From assembly GCF_046054155.1 (NCBI RefSeq), contig NZ_JBEQCT010000001.1, forward strand, positions 868,001 to 932,000: DNA of 64,000 bases, written 5' to 3'. A program made the translations under genes and the position numbers. This stretch comes from Celerinatantimonas yamalensis (GTDB lineage: Bacteria; Pseudomonadota; Gammaproteobacteria; Enterobacterales; Celerinatantimonadaceae). Shown in pieces: positions 26,283-35,862 of the stretch. The notes under the pieces are model-generated. The model saw only the letters and a list, made by a program, of their open reading frames with translations. It was not told where the DNA came from and ran no database searches. How positions within the stretch are numbered: position 1 is the first letter of the stretch; every line of letters begins with the position of its first letter.

Positions 26283-27854
26283 CTAACGTACTAAATCAAA
26301 ACCATAATCGGTTTGACCCATCGCCATGGTGCGTTCATCCAATTGCTCTAACACAGCGTTTACCAGTGTAGTGAGAATTTGCATCGCCCCCTCATACCCC
26401 CAAGTTGTCTGTCGATGGAGATGGTGGCGGTCAAACAACGGAAAACCGAGTCGAATCAGCGGTACTTCAAATTCCTTACCTTTTGCTCGCGTATCACGTT
26501 GAATAAATTTGCCATAGGAGTTCCCGATCATAAAATCAGGTTTGCGCGTAAACATTAGCGAGCGAAAATGCCATAGATCTTTACCGACAAAAACCTCACT
26601 GTTTTGTCCATAAGGCGATGCTTCAAGGATCGCATCCATCTCTTTTTTCCAACGTTTGTTGGCATTGTGACAAAGCACGACCGTTGGTTCAGCACCAAGT
26701 TCAAGTAAAAACTGCGCCATTCCCATGACAAAATCAGGGTCCCCATATAAGCCAAACTGCTGACCATGTAACCAAGTGTGGGAATCGGTCATCATGTCAA
26801 CTAATCGACCCCGCTCCAGTGTTAAGGCCTCACCAATCGGTTTCCCAGTGAGCTCGCTAATGGTCATCAACAACTCATCGGTTGCACTCAGCCCAATTGG
26901 CACACGCGTCGGTGTCACCGGTTGTTGCCAGGTGACTTTGATAAATTTACTGGTTTTAGTCAAACCATGGGGCTGCAACAACAATGTATCGATGGCATTG
27001 GGCGCTTCACTAATTTGTTCCTGAGTCGTCCCCCCTGCGTACATTCGATACTCACCATCGGCAGGGGTATCCAGAACTTCAGAAGGGTCGCTGAGCAATG
27101 AATAATCCACGCCCATTTGCACCATCATCCGTTTTAACACCCGATAATTGCCAAGGTAGGTTTCAAAACCTGTGACCAGATTAATTTTGCCATTACTACC
27201 AACTGCCTTATCGGCCATTTTGTTCACCGTGAAGTAACGGCAAAACCCTTCAAACATGGCATCCCAACCGGTAATGTGACTCCCCGCAAAGCTTGGCGTA
27301 TGCGCAAATGGCAATGGCAGCTCATTGGGAACATACCCATCTTTTTTAGCATTTAGGGTGTAAGCATTCAGATCATCCCCAATTACCTCAGCCATACAGG
27401 TAGTTGAAACTGCGATCATTTCCGGTTTGTACAACGCGTAGGCATTCTCCAAACCATCATTCATGTTTTTATTGCCACCAAACACCGCGGCATCTTCTGT
27501 CATCGAATCTGACACACAAGCAATTGGTTCTTTAAAATGACGGTTAAAATAGGTCCGAAAATAGGCGACACAACCCTGGCTCCCATGCACGTATGGCAAC
27601 GTGTTTTTAAACCCAAGGGAACACAAAACTGCGCCGAGTGGCTGACACATTTTAGCCGGATTAATGGTTAGCGTTTTACGTTCAAAGTTAAGATCTTGAT
27701 AGGCTTGAGTAGTCGTCCACTCAAAAACCTCTTTGATCTTTTCAGCCGTTTCTGGCTCTTCAAACAGAGCCTTTTTACGGTTTAATACATCCTGATACTC
27801 CGGTTGTTCAAACAGAGGATAACCAGGTTTAATTTTATCAATTGATTGCGCCAT
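26283..27854 (-). CDS. nifK: Nitrogenase MoFe protein beta subunit NifK
   Basis: A 523-aa beta subunit. The P-cluster cysteine regions are visible (KMCQPLGAVLCSLGF, HGSQGCVAYFRTYFNRH, VSTTCMAEVIGDD), as is the long N-terminal extension (KIKPGYPLFEQPEYQ) of group I molybdenum nitrogenases. The second of two adjacent ATGs is used because AAGGAG then sits 7 nt away. It starts 11 bp after nifD ends. Confidence 0.96.
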   Translation of the reverse strand: MAQSIDKIKPGYPLFEQPEYQDVLNRKKALFEEPETAEKIKEVFEWTTTQAYQDLNFERKTLTINPAKMCQPLGAVLCSLGFKNTLPYVHGSQGCVAYFRTYFNRHFKEPIACVSDSMTEDAAVFGGNKNMNDGLENAYALYKPEMIAVSTTCMAEVIGDDLNAYTLNAKKDGYVPNELPLPFAHTPSFAGSHITGWDAMFEGFCRYFTVNKMADKAVGSNGKINLVTGFETYLGNYRVLKRMMVQMGVDYSLLSDPSEVLDTPADGEYRMYAGGTTQEQISEAPNAIDTLLLQPHGLTKTSKFIKVTWQQPVTPTRVPIGLSATDELLMTISELTGKPIGEALTLERGRLVDMMTDSHTWLHGQQFGLYGDPDFVMGMAQFLLELGAEPTVVLCHNANKRWKKEMDAILEASPYGQNSEVFVGKDLWHFRSLMFTRKPDFMIGNSYGKFIQRDTRAKGKEFEVPLIRLGFPLFDRHHLHRQTTWGYEGAMQILTTLVNAVLEQLDERTMAMGQTDYGFDLVR

Positions 27855-27865
27855 CATTTATCTCC

Positions 27866-29350
27866 TTAAGCGACTTTTTCCTCTGCGACAACAGCGTCAG
27901 TCTGATTATCAACTTTTAGCCATGGGGGCGTAGTCAGTGACCAACACGGATTGTTGATAGTCATATCCATATCTCGGGCAAAGACAGCAAAACCATCATA
28001 GCCATGATACGGACCGGAATAATCCCAACTATGCATCTGGCGAAATGGAATCCCCATTTTCTGGAAGATATATTTCTCTTTAATCCCAGAACCGATCAGA
28101 TCGGGTTTGACCGCTTTAACAAACTCTTCAAACTCATAGCCTGTGATATCGTCATACAGTAATGTGGCTTCTTTTAATTCACCGACGGTGCGATCATAGT
28201 CATCCGCATGGGCGAACTCATATCCGGCACCGACAATCTCCATGCCCAAGTCTTCATAAGCACCGATAATATGTCGTGAGCGTAATCCCCCCACGTACAA
28301 CATCACTTTTTTGCCTTCCAAGCGTGGTCGATATTTGTCAATCACCGCTTGATACTCCCCTTGATAGGAAGCGATCACCTTCTCAGCATTTTGTTGAATG
28401 GTTTCATCAAAGTAGCTGGCAATCGTGCGTAGCGACTCAGCAATTTTAGTCGGGCCAAAGAGGTTATATTCGATCCATGGAATACCATACTTTTCTTCCA
28501 TATGCCGCGCGATATAGTTCATTGAGCGGTAACAATGGATCAGGTTTAACTTCGATTTAGGTGTATTTTCAATCTCTGCCAGCGAACCATCGCCTGACCA
28601 CTGCGCGATCACCCGCAGACCCATTTGTTCGAGTAAAATCCGTGAACTCCAAGCATCCCCACCGATGTTATAATCACCAATAATGGCGACATCATAATCA
28701 GTTGCTTCAAACGAATTTTCATCATCACGATTACCCAATACCCAGTCACGAATCGCATCGTTGGCAATGTGGTGACCTAGCGATTGAGAGACACCTCGAA
28801 ACCCTTCACAGCGAACAGGAATACAGGTTTTACCGTTGCGTTTTTTATTGGCTTTAGCGACCGCTTCAATATCATCCCCAATCAGTCCCACCGGGCATTC
28901 AGATTGAATCGTTGTGCCTTTATTCAGAGGGAATAAGGTATCGATCTCTTCTAAGATAGTGGTTAGTTTTTTGTCCCCACCAAACACAATATCGCGCTCT
29001 TGAAAATCCGAGGTAAAGTTGATCATCGAAAAGCTATCAACACCAGAGACCCCCGTTAGGTAGTTCCGTCGTCCACCTGTGGAATACATCCCACAACCCA
29101 CAGGGCCGTGAGACACATGAATTAGGTCTTTGAGCGGCCCGAAGACGACGCCTTTGGAACCTGCATATGAGCAGCCACGAATCGTCATCGCCCCAGGGAC
29201 TGATTTACGATTAGAGACCACACACTTACCATCACTTTGTGGATCACTGGTGGTTAAATGCTTGGCGCGGTCCTTTTTCGCCTTGTCAGGATAGATCTCC
29301 AATACTTCCTGAATCAGCGCCTGATTCTCTTCTATAGTTCTGTCTGTCAT
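27866..29350 (-). CDS. nifD: Nitrogenase MoFe protein alpha subunit NifD
   Basis: A 494-aa alpha subunit. P-cluster cysteines lie in MTIRGCSYAGSKG, HGPVGCGMYSTGG and QSECPVGLIGDD. The FeMo-co ligands Cys (LNLIHCYRSMNYI) and His (RQMHSWDYSGPYHGYDGF) are both present, as is the alpha-His195-like VSQSLGHHIAN. This marks a functional Mo nitrogenase rather than V or Fe-only (no nifG-type gene nearby). AAGGAG precedes the ATG. Confidence 0.97.
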   Translation of the reverse strand: MTDRTIEENQALIQEVLEIYPDKAKKDRAKHLTTSDPQSDGKCVVSNRKSVPGAMTIRGCSYAGSKGVVFGPLKDLIHVSHGPVGCGMYSTGGRRNYLTGVSGVDSFSMINFTSDFQERDIVFGGDKKLTTILEEIDTLFPLNKGTTIQSECPVGLIGDDIEAVAKANKKRNGKTCIPVRCEGFRGVSQSLGHHIANDAIRDWVLGNRDDENSFEATDYDVAIIGDYNIGGDAWSSRILLEQMGLRVIAQWSGDGSLAEIENTPKSKLNLIHCYRSMNYIARHMEEKYGIPWIEYNLFGPTKIAESLRTIASYFDETIQQNAEKVIASYQGEYQAVIDKYRPRLEGKKVMLYVGGLRSRHIIGAYEDLGMEIVGAGYEFAHADDYDRTVGELKEATLLYDDITGYEFEEFVKAVKPDLIGSGIKEKYIFQKMGIPFRQMHSWDYSGPYHGYDGFAVFARDMDMTINNPCWSLTTPPWLKVDNQTDAVVAEEKVA

Positions 29351-29388
29351 TTGAGGTACTCCTTGTCCATATCAGCGTCGACGCAACG

Positions 29389-30261
29389 TTATACCAATGT
29401 GGCCGATTTACCGATGATGCTTTCGTCTTCCTCTTCGAGGATGCCAAACTCCATCAACAACTCTTCTAATTCATCCATAGTGATCGGCGTTGGAATCACA
29501 AATTTTTTGTTATCAATCACTTTTTGTGCCAGTGTTCGATACTCTTGTGCTTGGTTAGCAGTGGGATCATATTCAATGACCGTCATACGACGAATTTCGG
29601 CACGTTGCACCACGTTATCGCGCGGTACAAAATGGATCATTTGCGTACCCAATTTTTCGGCTAGCGCCATAATCAGTTCATCTTCACAATCAGTATTACG
29701 CGAGTTACAGATCAATCCAGCTAGACGCACACTGCCCGATTTAGCGTATTTACAGATCCCCTTCGAAATATTATTTGCCGCATACATCGCCATCATTTCG
29801 CCAGAGACCACGATGTAAATTTCTTGCGCTTTGTTTTCACGAATTGGCATGGCAAATCCACCGCAAACCACATCCCCAAGCACGTCATAGAAAACAAAAT
29901 CGAGGTCTTCGTCATAAGCGCCTTCTTCTTCAAGGAAGTTAATTGCGGTGATAACCCCACGACCCGCACAACCAACGCCCGGCTCAGGGCCACCTGATTC
30001 AACGCATTTCACCCCGCCGTAACCGACTTTGAGCACATCTTCTAATTCAAGATCTTCAACCGACCCCTGTTCAGCGGCCATTTCCATAATGGTGTTTTGC
30101 GCTTTGGCATGCAGCATTAAGCGAGTTGAGTCAGCTTTTGGATCACAGCCGACAATCATTACTTTCTTATTGGCTTCAGCTAAAGCGGCGACTAAATTTT
30201 GTGTAGTGGTCGATTTTCCGATCCCACCTTTTCCGTAAATGGCACATTGACGCATGACCAT
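29389..30261 (-). CDS. nifH: Nitrogenase iron protein NifH (dinitrogenase reductase)
   Basis: A 290-aa ATP-dependent electron donor to NifDK. The P-loop GKGGIGKSTTTQN begins near residue 11; the 4Fe-4S ligands are C in GVGCAGRGV (near residue 99, with the Arg that DraT would ADP-ribosylate) and C in DVLGDVVCGGFAMP (near 134). The ATG at 30261 follows AGGAGA; a longer frame would cross its own promoter. No draT/draG is in the window. A sigma-54 promoter and NifA site lie upstream. Confidence 0.98.
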   Translation of the reverse strand: MVMRQCAIYGKGGIGKSTTTQNLVAALAEANKKVMIVGCDPKADSTRLMLHAKAQNTIMEMAAEQGSVEDLELEDVLKVGYGGVKCVESGGPEPGVGCAGRGVITAINFLEEEGAYDEDLDFVFYDVLGDVVCGGFAMPIRENKAQEIYIVVSGEMMAMYAANNISKGICKYAKSGSVRLAGLICNSRNTDCEDELIMALAEKLGTQMIHFVPRDNVVQRAEIRRMTVIEYDPTANQAQEYRTLAQKVIDNKKFVIPTPITMDELEELLMEFGILEEEDESIIGKSATLV

Positions 30262-30298
30262 GGTGTATCTCCTAGTGATGTGAATACCGTTGATAATG

Positions 30299-30314
30299 TG
30301 CACACTCTGTACCA
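30299..30314 (-). promoter_or_regulatory. Sigma-54 promoter of nifHDKTY
   Basis: The minus strand reads TGGTACAGAGTGTGCA, with GG and GC exactly 10 bp apart. The predicted transcript begins near 30289, about 28 nt before the nifH ATG. Confidence 0.85.
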
Positions 30315-30409
30315 TGACCAATGTTTATATTTAACTAATTGAAAAATAATATGAAAATATATATTTAGACGTTATCGACACGTATTAACTCCCACAAAAA
30401 CCAGCGAAT

Positions 30410-30425
30410 TGTCACAGAGCCGACA
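30410..30425. promoter_or_regulatory. NifA upstream activator site for nifH
   Basis: TGT-CACAGAGCCG-ACA matches TGT-N10-ACA exactly, centred about 128 bp upstream of the predicted nifH transcription start. The rest of the 273-bp gap up to the divergent hydrolase is AT-rich and shows nothing else. Confidence 0.8.
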
Positions 30426-30534
30426 ATGACGACCTAAGCCTTACACAGCCAAATTAATCAGCACGCTGTGCGCTTTGTTTATTCCAAAACTTAGCTTAAA
30501 ATAAGCAAATTCATCAGCTAGTTACCAAGTTTCT

Positions 30535-31416
30535 ATGCAGACCCAAGTACTTCCTATCGACACAATGACCCTTAGCGACGAACAGTTACTGAGCGGCGAT
30601 GCGGGCACGCCGACAATGATCGCCGGTGTGCTTCGTCTTCCCAGCGCTTGCAGTCAACCACTCGTGGTGCTATTACACGGCTCCAGTGGCTATCACGATC
30701 AAATAGATGAATGGGTCGCACGGTTCAATCAACAATCAATCGCAACCTTTGTGATTGACAGTTTTACGGGACGAGGATTGAGCAATGTTGATACTAATCA
30801 AAGCGATTTAGGCCGTTTGTCGAGTATTGTCGATGCCTATGCAGCGCTTGCTCGCTTGTGCCAACACCCTAGCATCGATGCCAAAAAAATTGCGCTGATG
30901 GGTTTTTCTCGCGGGGGACAAGGCGCTCTGTATGCGGCGATGAGTCGTTTTTCTAAACGTTTTAGCCAAGCACCCAATCACTTTGCTGCATTTGTTTCAT
31001 TTTACCCAAACTGCAGTTTTCAATATATTGACGATACCCAATTGGTCGATCGCCCTATCCGTATTTTTCATGGTGAATGTGATGACTTTAACCCCATCGC
31101 AGCCAGTCAGATGTTTACCCAGCGAGCACAACAAGCTGGCGCTGATATTCAGCTGATCAGTTATCCTGATGCCCAGCACGGATTTGACAGTCAAGCTTTG
31201 CCTGAGCGGATCTTTCGCTCAAAGAGTCAGTCCACACGTCACTGCCAAATTATTGAGCAAACTCCCGGCCAACTGATCAATCAGGCCACGGGCAATCGCT
31301 TTAGCTATAGTGATACAACTATCGAACGCGGCACGCATTTAGGTTATCAAGCCAAAGCCGCGCAAGATGCGCAGCGGCGAGTCAGTGAATTTTTTAAGCA
31401 GGTTTTTCATCTTTAA
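30535..31416 (+). CDS. Alpha/beta hydrolase, dienelactone hydrolase family
   Basis: A 293-aa cytosolic hydrolase. It shows the oxyanion region LLHGSSGYHDQ, nucleophile elbow GFSRGGQGALYAA (Ser near residue 125), acidic residue in HGECDDFNP and catalytic His in YPDAQHGFDS. The dienelactone type usually uses Cys; here it is Ser, so the substrate is open. A C-terminal extension of about 60 residues is present. The binding site before the ATG is weak. It is divergent from nifH and is the first of six non-nif genes inserted in the nif region. Confidence 0.8.
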   Translation: MQTQVLPIDTMTLSDEQLLSGDAGTPTMIAGVLRLPSACSQPLVVLLHGSSGYHDQIDEWVARFNQQSIATFVIDSFTGRGLSNVDTNQSDLGRLSSIVDAYAALARLCQHPSIDAKKIALMGFSRGGQGALYAAMSRFSKRFSQAPNHFAAFVSFYPNCSFQYIDDTQLVDRPIRIFHGECDDFNPIAASQMFTQRAQQAGADIQLISYPDAQHGFDSQALPERIFRSKSQSTRHCQIIEQTPGQLINQATGNRFSYSDTTIERGTHLGYQAKAAQDAQRRVSEFFKQVFHL

Positions 31417-31501
31417 GATCTGTGTGTTCAACACATATTGACGTATTCGTTCAATCTCGACATGCTAGGACTACAGATCGATGTTAACCGAGGATGAACG
31501 A

Positions 31502-32452
31502 ATGGCTCGCAAGCTCATTATAGATACCGACCCTGGCGTTGATGATGCCATGGCAATTTTATTTGCCATGCAATCCCCCCAACTGGATGTGATTGGCCTG
31601 ACGACCACCTTTGGCAATGTTTGCGTTGAAAGAGCGACGGAAAATGCACTTATTTTAGCAGAGCTCGGCAATAGTACAGCGCCGGTGGCACAAGGAGTGA
31701 GTGTTCCTTTGCAAATGCCTCCCAAACCACATGCTGAGGCAGTCCATGGCGATGATGGTTTGGGCAACATTCATTGGCCCGCTTCGCAGCGCAAACCCCT
31801 CTCGCTCAGCGCTGCTGAATTTATTATCGAACAGGTGCGTACAAATCCTGGCCAAGTCACCTTAATTGCACTCGGACCGCTTGGCAATTTAGCTCAAGCC
31901 CTCACGCTTGATCCCCAAATAGCCGATCTGGTTGACGAAGTGATCCTAATGGGCGGTGCGGCACAAACGTTTGGTAATATGTCACCCGTCGCTGAAGCGA
32001 ATATCTTTAATGATCCGCATGCCGCCGACCAAGTATTCACCGCCCCGTGGAAAGTCACCATGATCGGGTTGGACGTCACCCATCAAGTATTATTGACCAA
32101 TACCCGGCTGATGCGCATTCAACAAAACAACCCGAAAATAGGCGATTTTTTATACCGATCTGCCCAATTTTATATTGATTTTTATCGGAATTTGCATGGC
32201 GTCGATGGCTGCTATTTCCATGATGCTTCCACTATTGCCTACGCGCTTGACCCTAGCTTATTTAAAGTTGAACCAGCAGCCATTCGCGTCGCATGTGAAG
32301 GCATTGCTAGCGGTCAAACCATTGTTTGTCCTAAAGGGATGAGCTTCCCTGAACCACACTGGGATAATTTACCGTTGGTGGATGTTTGTATGCAGGTTGA
32401 TAGTGAGCGCATGCTCGATTTGTTCGAACAAACGCTCAGTCAAACTCAGTAA
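31502..32452 (+). CDS. Nucleoside hydrolase (inosine-uridine preferring family)
   Basis: A 316-aa N-ribohydrolase that cleaves nucleosides to base and ribose. The N-terminal calcium-binding IIDTDPGVDDAMAI is diagnostic; VILMGGAAQTFGNMSPVAEANIFNDPHAA and, near the C-terminus, FHDASTIAYALDP complete the active site (parts of longer motifs). The ATG at 31502 follows GAGGA and is preferred to one at 31481. A perfect hairpin follows the stop. Substrate preference cannot be read from sequence. Confidence 0.9.
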   Translation: MARKLIIDTDPGVDDAMAILFAMQSPQLDVIGLTTTFGNVCVERATENALILAELGNSTAPVAQGVSVPLQMPPKPHAEAVHGDDGLGNIHWPASQRKPLSLSAAEFIIEQVRTNPGQVTLIALGPLGNLAQALTLDPQIADLVDEVILMGGAAQTFGNMSPVAEANIFNDPHAADQVFTAPWKVTMIGLDVTHQVLLTNTRLMRIQQNNPKIGDFLYRSAQFYIDFYRNLHGVDGCYFHDASTIAYALDPSLFKVEPAAIRVACEGIASGQTIVCPKGMSFPEPHWDNLPLVDVCMQVDSERMLDLFEQTLSQTQ

Positions 32453-32470
32453 GCGAGCAAAAAATTAATG

Positions 32471-32496
32471 ACCCAATATGCCGTAGCATATTGGGT
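32471..32496 (+). terminator. Hairpin after the nucleoside hydrolase
   Basis: ACCCAATATGC (32471-32481) and GCATATTGGGT (32486-32496) form a perfect 11-bp stem with a CGTA tetraloop, 18 bp past the stop. No U-run follows; it could be a terminator or an RNA stabiliser. Confidence 0.6.
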
Positions 32497-32648
32497 GAGC
32501 TTGAATAGGGTAACCGTGTATAAGCAAAAAAGTTCAATTGACCGTTAAAGCTGCACGACTTTTGCTCTGACTTTACCGATATGCTACCCCATCATGCTTT
32601 CCTGCCTATTAACGTAGTGTTAGCCGCTAACATGGAGATCAATGCAAT

Positions 32649-33452
32649 ATGCTAAATTTACTCGATATTGACGATTTCGATGCAGAAGATATCTTACAAA
32701 TATGGAAAAATGTTACAGATAGTTCGCCTACCAGCTTTGAAGGTCATATTGCTTGGTCGTTCGAAGGCAATGGAATACGGACAAGAACCACTTTCATTCA
32801 AGCATTCCAAAAACTTGGCGCTCAGTATATAGAGCTACCCAATTTTTTAAAAACAGATGAATCGGTGCAGGATTTGGCGGGTTATATGGATGAATTCTAT
32901 TCAATGTATGTCATTCGTCACGCTAACCACCAAAGATTAACCGCGTTTGCAGCTGAGACAACAAGGCCAGTGATCAACGCCATGTCCAGTGATGCTCATC
33001 CTTGCGAAGTATTGACTGACGCCTATTATCTTTTATCAAAGTTTGGATCGCTCAGCGGCGTACGTATTTTACTGTGGGGACCTGTGACGAATATTTTTAA
33101 ATCGTGGCATTCATTATCGAGTGTTTTAGGACTAAATATGACGCACTTTTGTCCCAGCGAATACCACCAAAAAACAAAAAATGTCATGTATACCGAGCAG
33201 TTAACAGAAAACTATGATGTTGTTGTGAGCGATGCTTGGCCTGTTGGCTTTTTTGATACGAAGTACAGTCTTTCTGAGAATAAGTTACGTGATATGGGTT
33301 ATCCAATTTTACTCCCAACACCACCAGTGACTGTAGGTCGTGAGTTACAACAGTCGTTAAGCGATACGACAAATTTTGTGGGCTACCAGAGCAAAGCATT
33401 ATTATTGCCCGTACAAACAGCGATTATTGCCTACTTACTCAGAAAAGGGTAA
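32649..33452 (+). CDS. Aspartate/ornithine carbamoyltransferase-like protein (divergent)
   Basis: A 267-aa protein that follows the carbamoyltransferase fold in shortened form. The carbamoyl-phosphate loop STRTRTSF appears as NGIRTRTTF (near residue 43), HPxQ as HPCEV (near 118), and the C-terminal HxxPxxRGxE as PTPPVTVGREL. Usual members have 300-340 residues. Loss of the Ser-Thr of STRTR suggests changed substrate or loss of classical activity. A run of about 200 bp with a promoter precedes it. Function unassigned; membership in the superfamily is likely. Confidence 0.65.
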   Translation: MLNLLDIDDFDAEDILQIWKNVTDSSPTSFEGHIAWSFEGNGIRTRTTFIQAFQKLGAQYIELPNFLKTDESVQDLAGYMDEFYSMYVIRHANHQRLTAFAAETTRPVINAMSSDAHPCEVLTDAYYLLSKFGSLSGVRILLWGPVTNIFKSWHSLSSVLGLNMTHFCPSEYHQKTKNVMYTEQLTENYDVVVSDAWPVGFFDTKYSLSENKLRDMGYPILLPTPPVTVGRELQQSLSDTTNFVGYQSKALLLPVQTAIIAYLLRKG

Positions 33453-33549
33453 GTCAGCACCACAGATCAAACGAAGTGACGCCGAAAACTACTTTAGCAG
33501 CGCATAAACGCTGATCATACTACAAACATGGCTAAGGAGCATTTAACAC

Positions 33550-34119
33550 GTGGATGTCATTATCTTAAATGGTGCGAGCAGCTCGGGTAAGAGTTCCATT
33601 GCCAAACAATTACAAGCCCTTTTGGATGAAAATTATCTACATATTGGCATTGATACTTTTATTGCGATGATGCCACAACGATGTAATGCTCTTACACAAC
33701 CCGATCAAACTGCAGATGGTTTTTATTGGAAAACAGAGCAGATCAAGGGTAAACAAACACTAAGAATCAAAAGCGGCGATTATGGCCGGCAGATTAATCG
33801 AGCCTATCATTCGTGCGTCAAACACCTCATCAACTCAGGTTTAAAAGTCATTGTTGATGACGTAATGAATGGTCAAAAAGAGCAGCAGGCTTGGTTAGCC
33901 GCACTGGGCGACAGTAGCCGTCTATTTGTCGGTGTTTTATGTGAAGAAAGCGAACTGTTACGTCGTGAAAATGCCCGCAGTGACCGGATCAATGGTTCGG
34001 CCCTTGAACAAGCCAATAGGGTTCACGAAGGGGTCAATTACGATCTAACCGTCTCGACCAGTTCACTCTCTGCAATTGATTGTGCAAAGCAGATTATTTG
34101 GCACATCACAAATAATTAA
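33550..34119 (+). CDS. Chloramphenicol phosphotransferase-like P-loop kinase
   Basis: A 189-aa P-loop protein with Walker A LNGASSSGKSSIAK at residues 5-18, the HIGIDTFIAMMP segment typical of the CPT family, VIVDDVMNG (Walker B-like, near residue 114) and an Arg-rich lid (RRENARSDR). The family includes Streptomyces chloramphenicol 3-O-phosphotransferase and many kinases of unknown substrate. The start is GTG with AAGGAG upstream. Resistance cannot be claimed from sequence alone. Confidence 0.72.
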   Translation: MDVIILNGASSSGKSSIAKQLQALLDENYLHIGIDTFIAMMPQRCNALTQPDQTADGFYWKTEQIKGKQTLRIKSGDYGRQINRAYHSCVKHLINSGLKVIVDDVMNGQKEQQAWLAALGDSSRLFVGVLCEESELLRRENARSDRINGSALEQANRVHEGVNYDLTVSTSSLSAIDCAKQIIWHITNN

Positions 34120-34223
34120 GCCAAAGTTTGTCGCAAAAGATAGCGTCGAGTGGCCGGTCATTTAGGCGCAATGCATCGTTTAACGTTAACCCCGCTAAGC
34201 GATTATTTATCTGAAAATGCTTA

Positions 34224-35693
34224 TCACCTAACCTCACTTGCACTTTCAACGCAATTAAAATCAGGTTTTCTGATCCGGCTCAGGCTAAGCAAAATGGCGA
34301 GTATCGATCCACCAAGTGCTAGATAAAAACAGAGGTGAATAGAGCGCACGATCGAACTACCCGCCCCCACTCGCCCAATATCGATATGAGCCAATATGGA
34401 AAGAATGATCCCGACACACGCCGCACCTAAACATTGACCGAAAGTACGCATAATAGCCAATACGCCCGATGCGTAACTGCTATTCGCCATGGCCACATTG
34501 GCCAACATTTCACGATTATTAGGGCTTTGAAATAAGCCAAAACCAATGCCACAGAGCAAATTTCGCCAGCAGAGATCCCAAATTGCAGGCGATGTTGGCA
34601 ATAACGCCAGTGACAAAAGCCCCGCAGCAAAAATGGTCAGACCAATCGTCGAAATATAGGCAGGTTTATATTGGTCCGCTAAACGGCCTGCCCTGGGCGC
34701 TGCCAGCGCTATTCCAATCGGCCACGGGGTAAATAGTAACGCACTTTGCAATGCACTGTATCCATAGACATTTTCAAATAAAAAGGGTAATACAATAAAC
34801 GTCATATTTTGACTGACAAATGAAATCAGCGAGGTAAAAGCCGCTAATGAAAAGCGTGCTGAAGAGAACATGGCAAGGGGAATCAATGGTCGTTCGGCGC
34901 GTCGTTGCCGACGGATAAAAACCCAAGTACTGATTAGTGCCGCGCCAGCATAGCTCGTTGCCACTTCAATGGGATGCCGCCACTGAGCGCTATCCGAAGC
35001 GATTTGAGAAAAGCTATTAGCACACATAATCAACGACCCTAGGGCAATCGCCGACATGACCGCGCCTAAGGTATCAAACCGTTCTGTCACGCAGTTAGGC
35101 TGGTTATCAATCGTCCGCAGCACGAGTGTTATGGCAGCGATACCTAACGGTAGATTCATTGCAAATAACCATTGCCAACGAAAAAAAGCGAGTATCGTCC
35201 CTCCTAAAATAGGAGCCAATGCGGTACATAGCGCAATTAATAACGCATTCAGACCTAAGATTCGCCCGAGTAACCGGCGAGGAAACACTGATTTAAGCAA
35301 CGCCGGAGCAATGCTCAATGTGGCCGCCCCACCGATCCCTTGTACGAATCGCATCACAATTAGTAGTGGTAAAGAGGATGAGCCCGCGCAGCCCAGTGAA
35401 GCCAGAGTAAAAAGGCCTAACCCAGCCACAAACTGAACCCGATAACCAATTCGAGTGGCTAGCGCCGCAAAGATAGCCAGCGTCATCGCCACTGACAACA
35501 GGTAGGCATTCATCACCCATATTGCCGCCGACGCAGGAACGCGCAAGGTTTGCGAGATGGTGGGTAAGGCAATGTTGATCATCGACGCATCAAATACATT
35601 CATCGTGGTGGTGATCATCACCGCAATCATGGCTAGACAACGCGCCTTACCCGGCAACCCTTCATCACCCGGCTTATCAGAAAATAATGTCAT
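34224..35693 (-). CDS. MFS drug:H+ antiporter, DHA2/EmrB-QacA type
   Basis: A 489-aa inner-membrane exporter with about 13-14 hydrophobic helices. Seen are the helix-1 segment TTTMNVFDASMINIALPTI, and motif C-like GPxxGG variant ALAPILGGTIL in helix 5. The ATG at 35693 follows GAGAG; the longer frame adds a non-family hydrophobic leader. It is divergent from a LysR regulator, the common arrangement for a regulated efflux pump. Substrate unknown. Confidence 0.85.
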   Translation of the reverse strand: MTLFSDKPGDEGLPGKARCLAMIAVMITTTMNVFDASMINIALPTISQTLRVPASAAIWVMNAYLLSVAMTLAIFAALATRIGYRVQFVAGLGLFTLASLGCAGSSSLPLLIVMRFVQGIGGAATLSIAPALLKSVFPRRLLGRILGLNALLIALCTALAPILGGTILAFFRWQWLFAMNLPLGIAAITLVLRTIDNQPNCVTERFDTLGAVMSAIALGSLIMCANSFSQIASDSAQWRHPIEVATSYAGAALISTWVFIRRQRRAERPLIPLAMFSSARFSLAAFTSLISFVSQNMTFIVLPFLFENVYGYSALQSALLFTPWPIGIALAAPRAGRLADQYKPAYISTIGLTIFAAGLLSLALLPTSPAIWDLCWRNLLCGIGFGLFQSPNNREMLANVAMANSSYASGVLAIMRTFGQCLGAACVGIILSILAHIDIGRVGAGSSIVRSIHLCFYLALGGSILAILLSLSRIRKPDFNCVESASEVR

Positions 35694-35862
35694 ATCACTC
35701 TCACTTCTACATGGGTCAACATCGCGGCATCTGTAAAAAATCATCACAGTTTTATTGGTAATGAAAGTGTATAAAAGTAAGATAAATAGTGGAAGATGCA
35801 TCATTTACAGTTATATATTGCATATGACGCCATGTCATTTGAATTAGCTTTGAGAACCGCAG

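Noticed and set aside
29258..29818. 186-codon plus-strand frame opposite the nifH-nifD junction
   Set aside because: Ser-rich low-complexity translation typical of an antisense shadow; both nif genes are intact.
35056..35436. 126-codon plus-strand frame opposite the MFS gene
   Set aside because: No family resemblance; the membrane protein on the other strand explains the open frame.
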